NCBI GenBank assembly: GCA_910576875.1
Contig: CAJTKI010000065.1
Span: 1 to 8,155 of the forward strand
Source: an uncultured Christensenella sp.
GTDB lineage: Bacteria; Bacillota; Clostridia; Christensenellales; UBA3700
Reading direction: 5' to 3'
DNA length: 8,155 nucleotides
Shown here: in pieces, positions 7,993-8,155 of the stretch
Numbering within the stretch: the stretch's first letter is position 1
Layout: each line of letters starts with the position of its first letter
Translations under genes and position numbers: made by a program
The notes under the pieces: model-generated
The model's database searches: none
Seen by the model: only the letters and a program-made list of their open reading frames with translations
Told to the model about the DNA's origin: nothing

Positions 7993-8155
7993 TTATAACT
8001 GCAATCGGCTCGGATCGATCACCGCGCGGAGTTTGCTCAACGCCTTGGTTTCGATGCGCGACACGTACGACCGCGATATCCCGAACCGCTTGGCAATCTG
8101 TTTTTGTGTCCAACTCGTATCCCCGACCAATCCGTAACGCAATGTCAGAATTTTG
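7993..8155 (-). CDS. sigK: Sporulation sigma factor, SigK-like, C-terminal part (partial)
   Basis: Only the last 53 codons and the TAA stop are in the window; the start lies beyond the right edge. The translation begins KILTLRYGLV and contains TQKQIAKRFG, ISRSYVSRIE and TKALSKLR. This is sigma-70 region 4.2, the helix-turn-helix that reads the -35 element. The ISRSYVSRIE recognition helix is closest to what I recall of SigK, the late mother-cell sigma factor of endospore formers; SigE usually has ISQSYISRLE and SigF/SigG differ more. In the family the protein directs RNA polymerase to spore coat and cortex genes. The tail after region 4 is short (about 12 residues). No terminator hairpin is visible between its stop and the rnpB promoter, so its mRNA probably runs into rnpB. 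Assignment to sporulation sigma factors is strong; the choice of SigK over a related paralogue is moderate. Confidence 0.82.
   Translation of the reverse strand, partial: KILTLRYGLVGDTSWTQKQIAKRFGISRSYVSRIETKALSKLRAVIDPSRLQL

Overview
The window is a compact, single-strand stretch: all three genes read on the minus strand, in the order (right to left) sporulation-type sigma factor, RNase P RNA, giant glucan synthase. The class A RNase P RNA, the SigK-like sigma factor region 4, and the high cysteine content of the large protein together suggest an anaerobic Bacillota lineage of class Clostridia, with a fairly GC-rich genome. The exact family cannot be read from this sequence.

Right edge (7993-8155): the last 53 codons of a sigma-70 family factor. 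They hold the region 4 helix-turn-helix and look most like SigK, the late mother-cell sporulation sigma factor. Three bases after its stop codon begins a good housekeeping promoter (TTGACA, 17 bp, TAGGAT) for the next gene.

Middle (about 7602-7957): rnpB, the catalytic RNA of RNase P. It has a perfect P1 helix, the universal core segments and a class A layout, and is followed directly by an intrinsic terminator. Its L15 loop has UGU where most class A RNAs have the tRNA-CCA-binding GGU.

Left (19-7563): one 2514-residue gene fills about 92% of the window. It encodes a cyclic beta-1,2-glucan synthase (NdvB/ChvB/Cgs family). A membrane-embedded GT84 glycosyltransferase makes the linear beta-1,2-glucan from UDP-glucose, a central glycoamylase-like domain is expected to close the ring, and a C-terminal GH94 phosphorylase domain is expected to trim chain length. 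Signature residues of all three catalytic modules are present, so the enzyme looks intact. Only 38 nt separate the rnpB terminator T-tract from its start codon, and no Shine-Dalgarno sequence is visible.

The three genes share no obvious pathway, so the arrangement looks like neighbours rather than a functional operon. I see no mobile element, CRISPR array, tRNA or second strand of genes. The many long plus-strand open frames are codon-register shadows of the glucan synthase gene. I found no convincing wholly new system; the points most worth a second look are the L15 change in RNase P RNA, the unusual start region of the glucan synthase, and a strong excess of the palindrome CGATCG.
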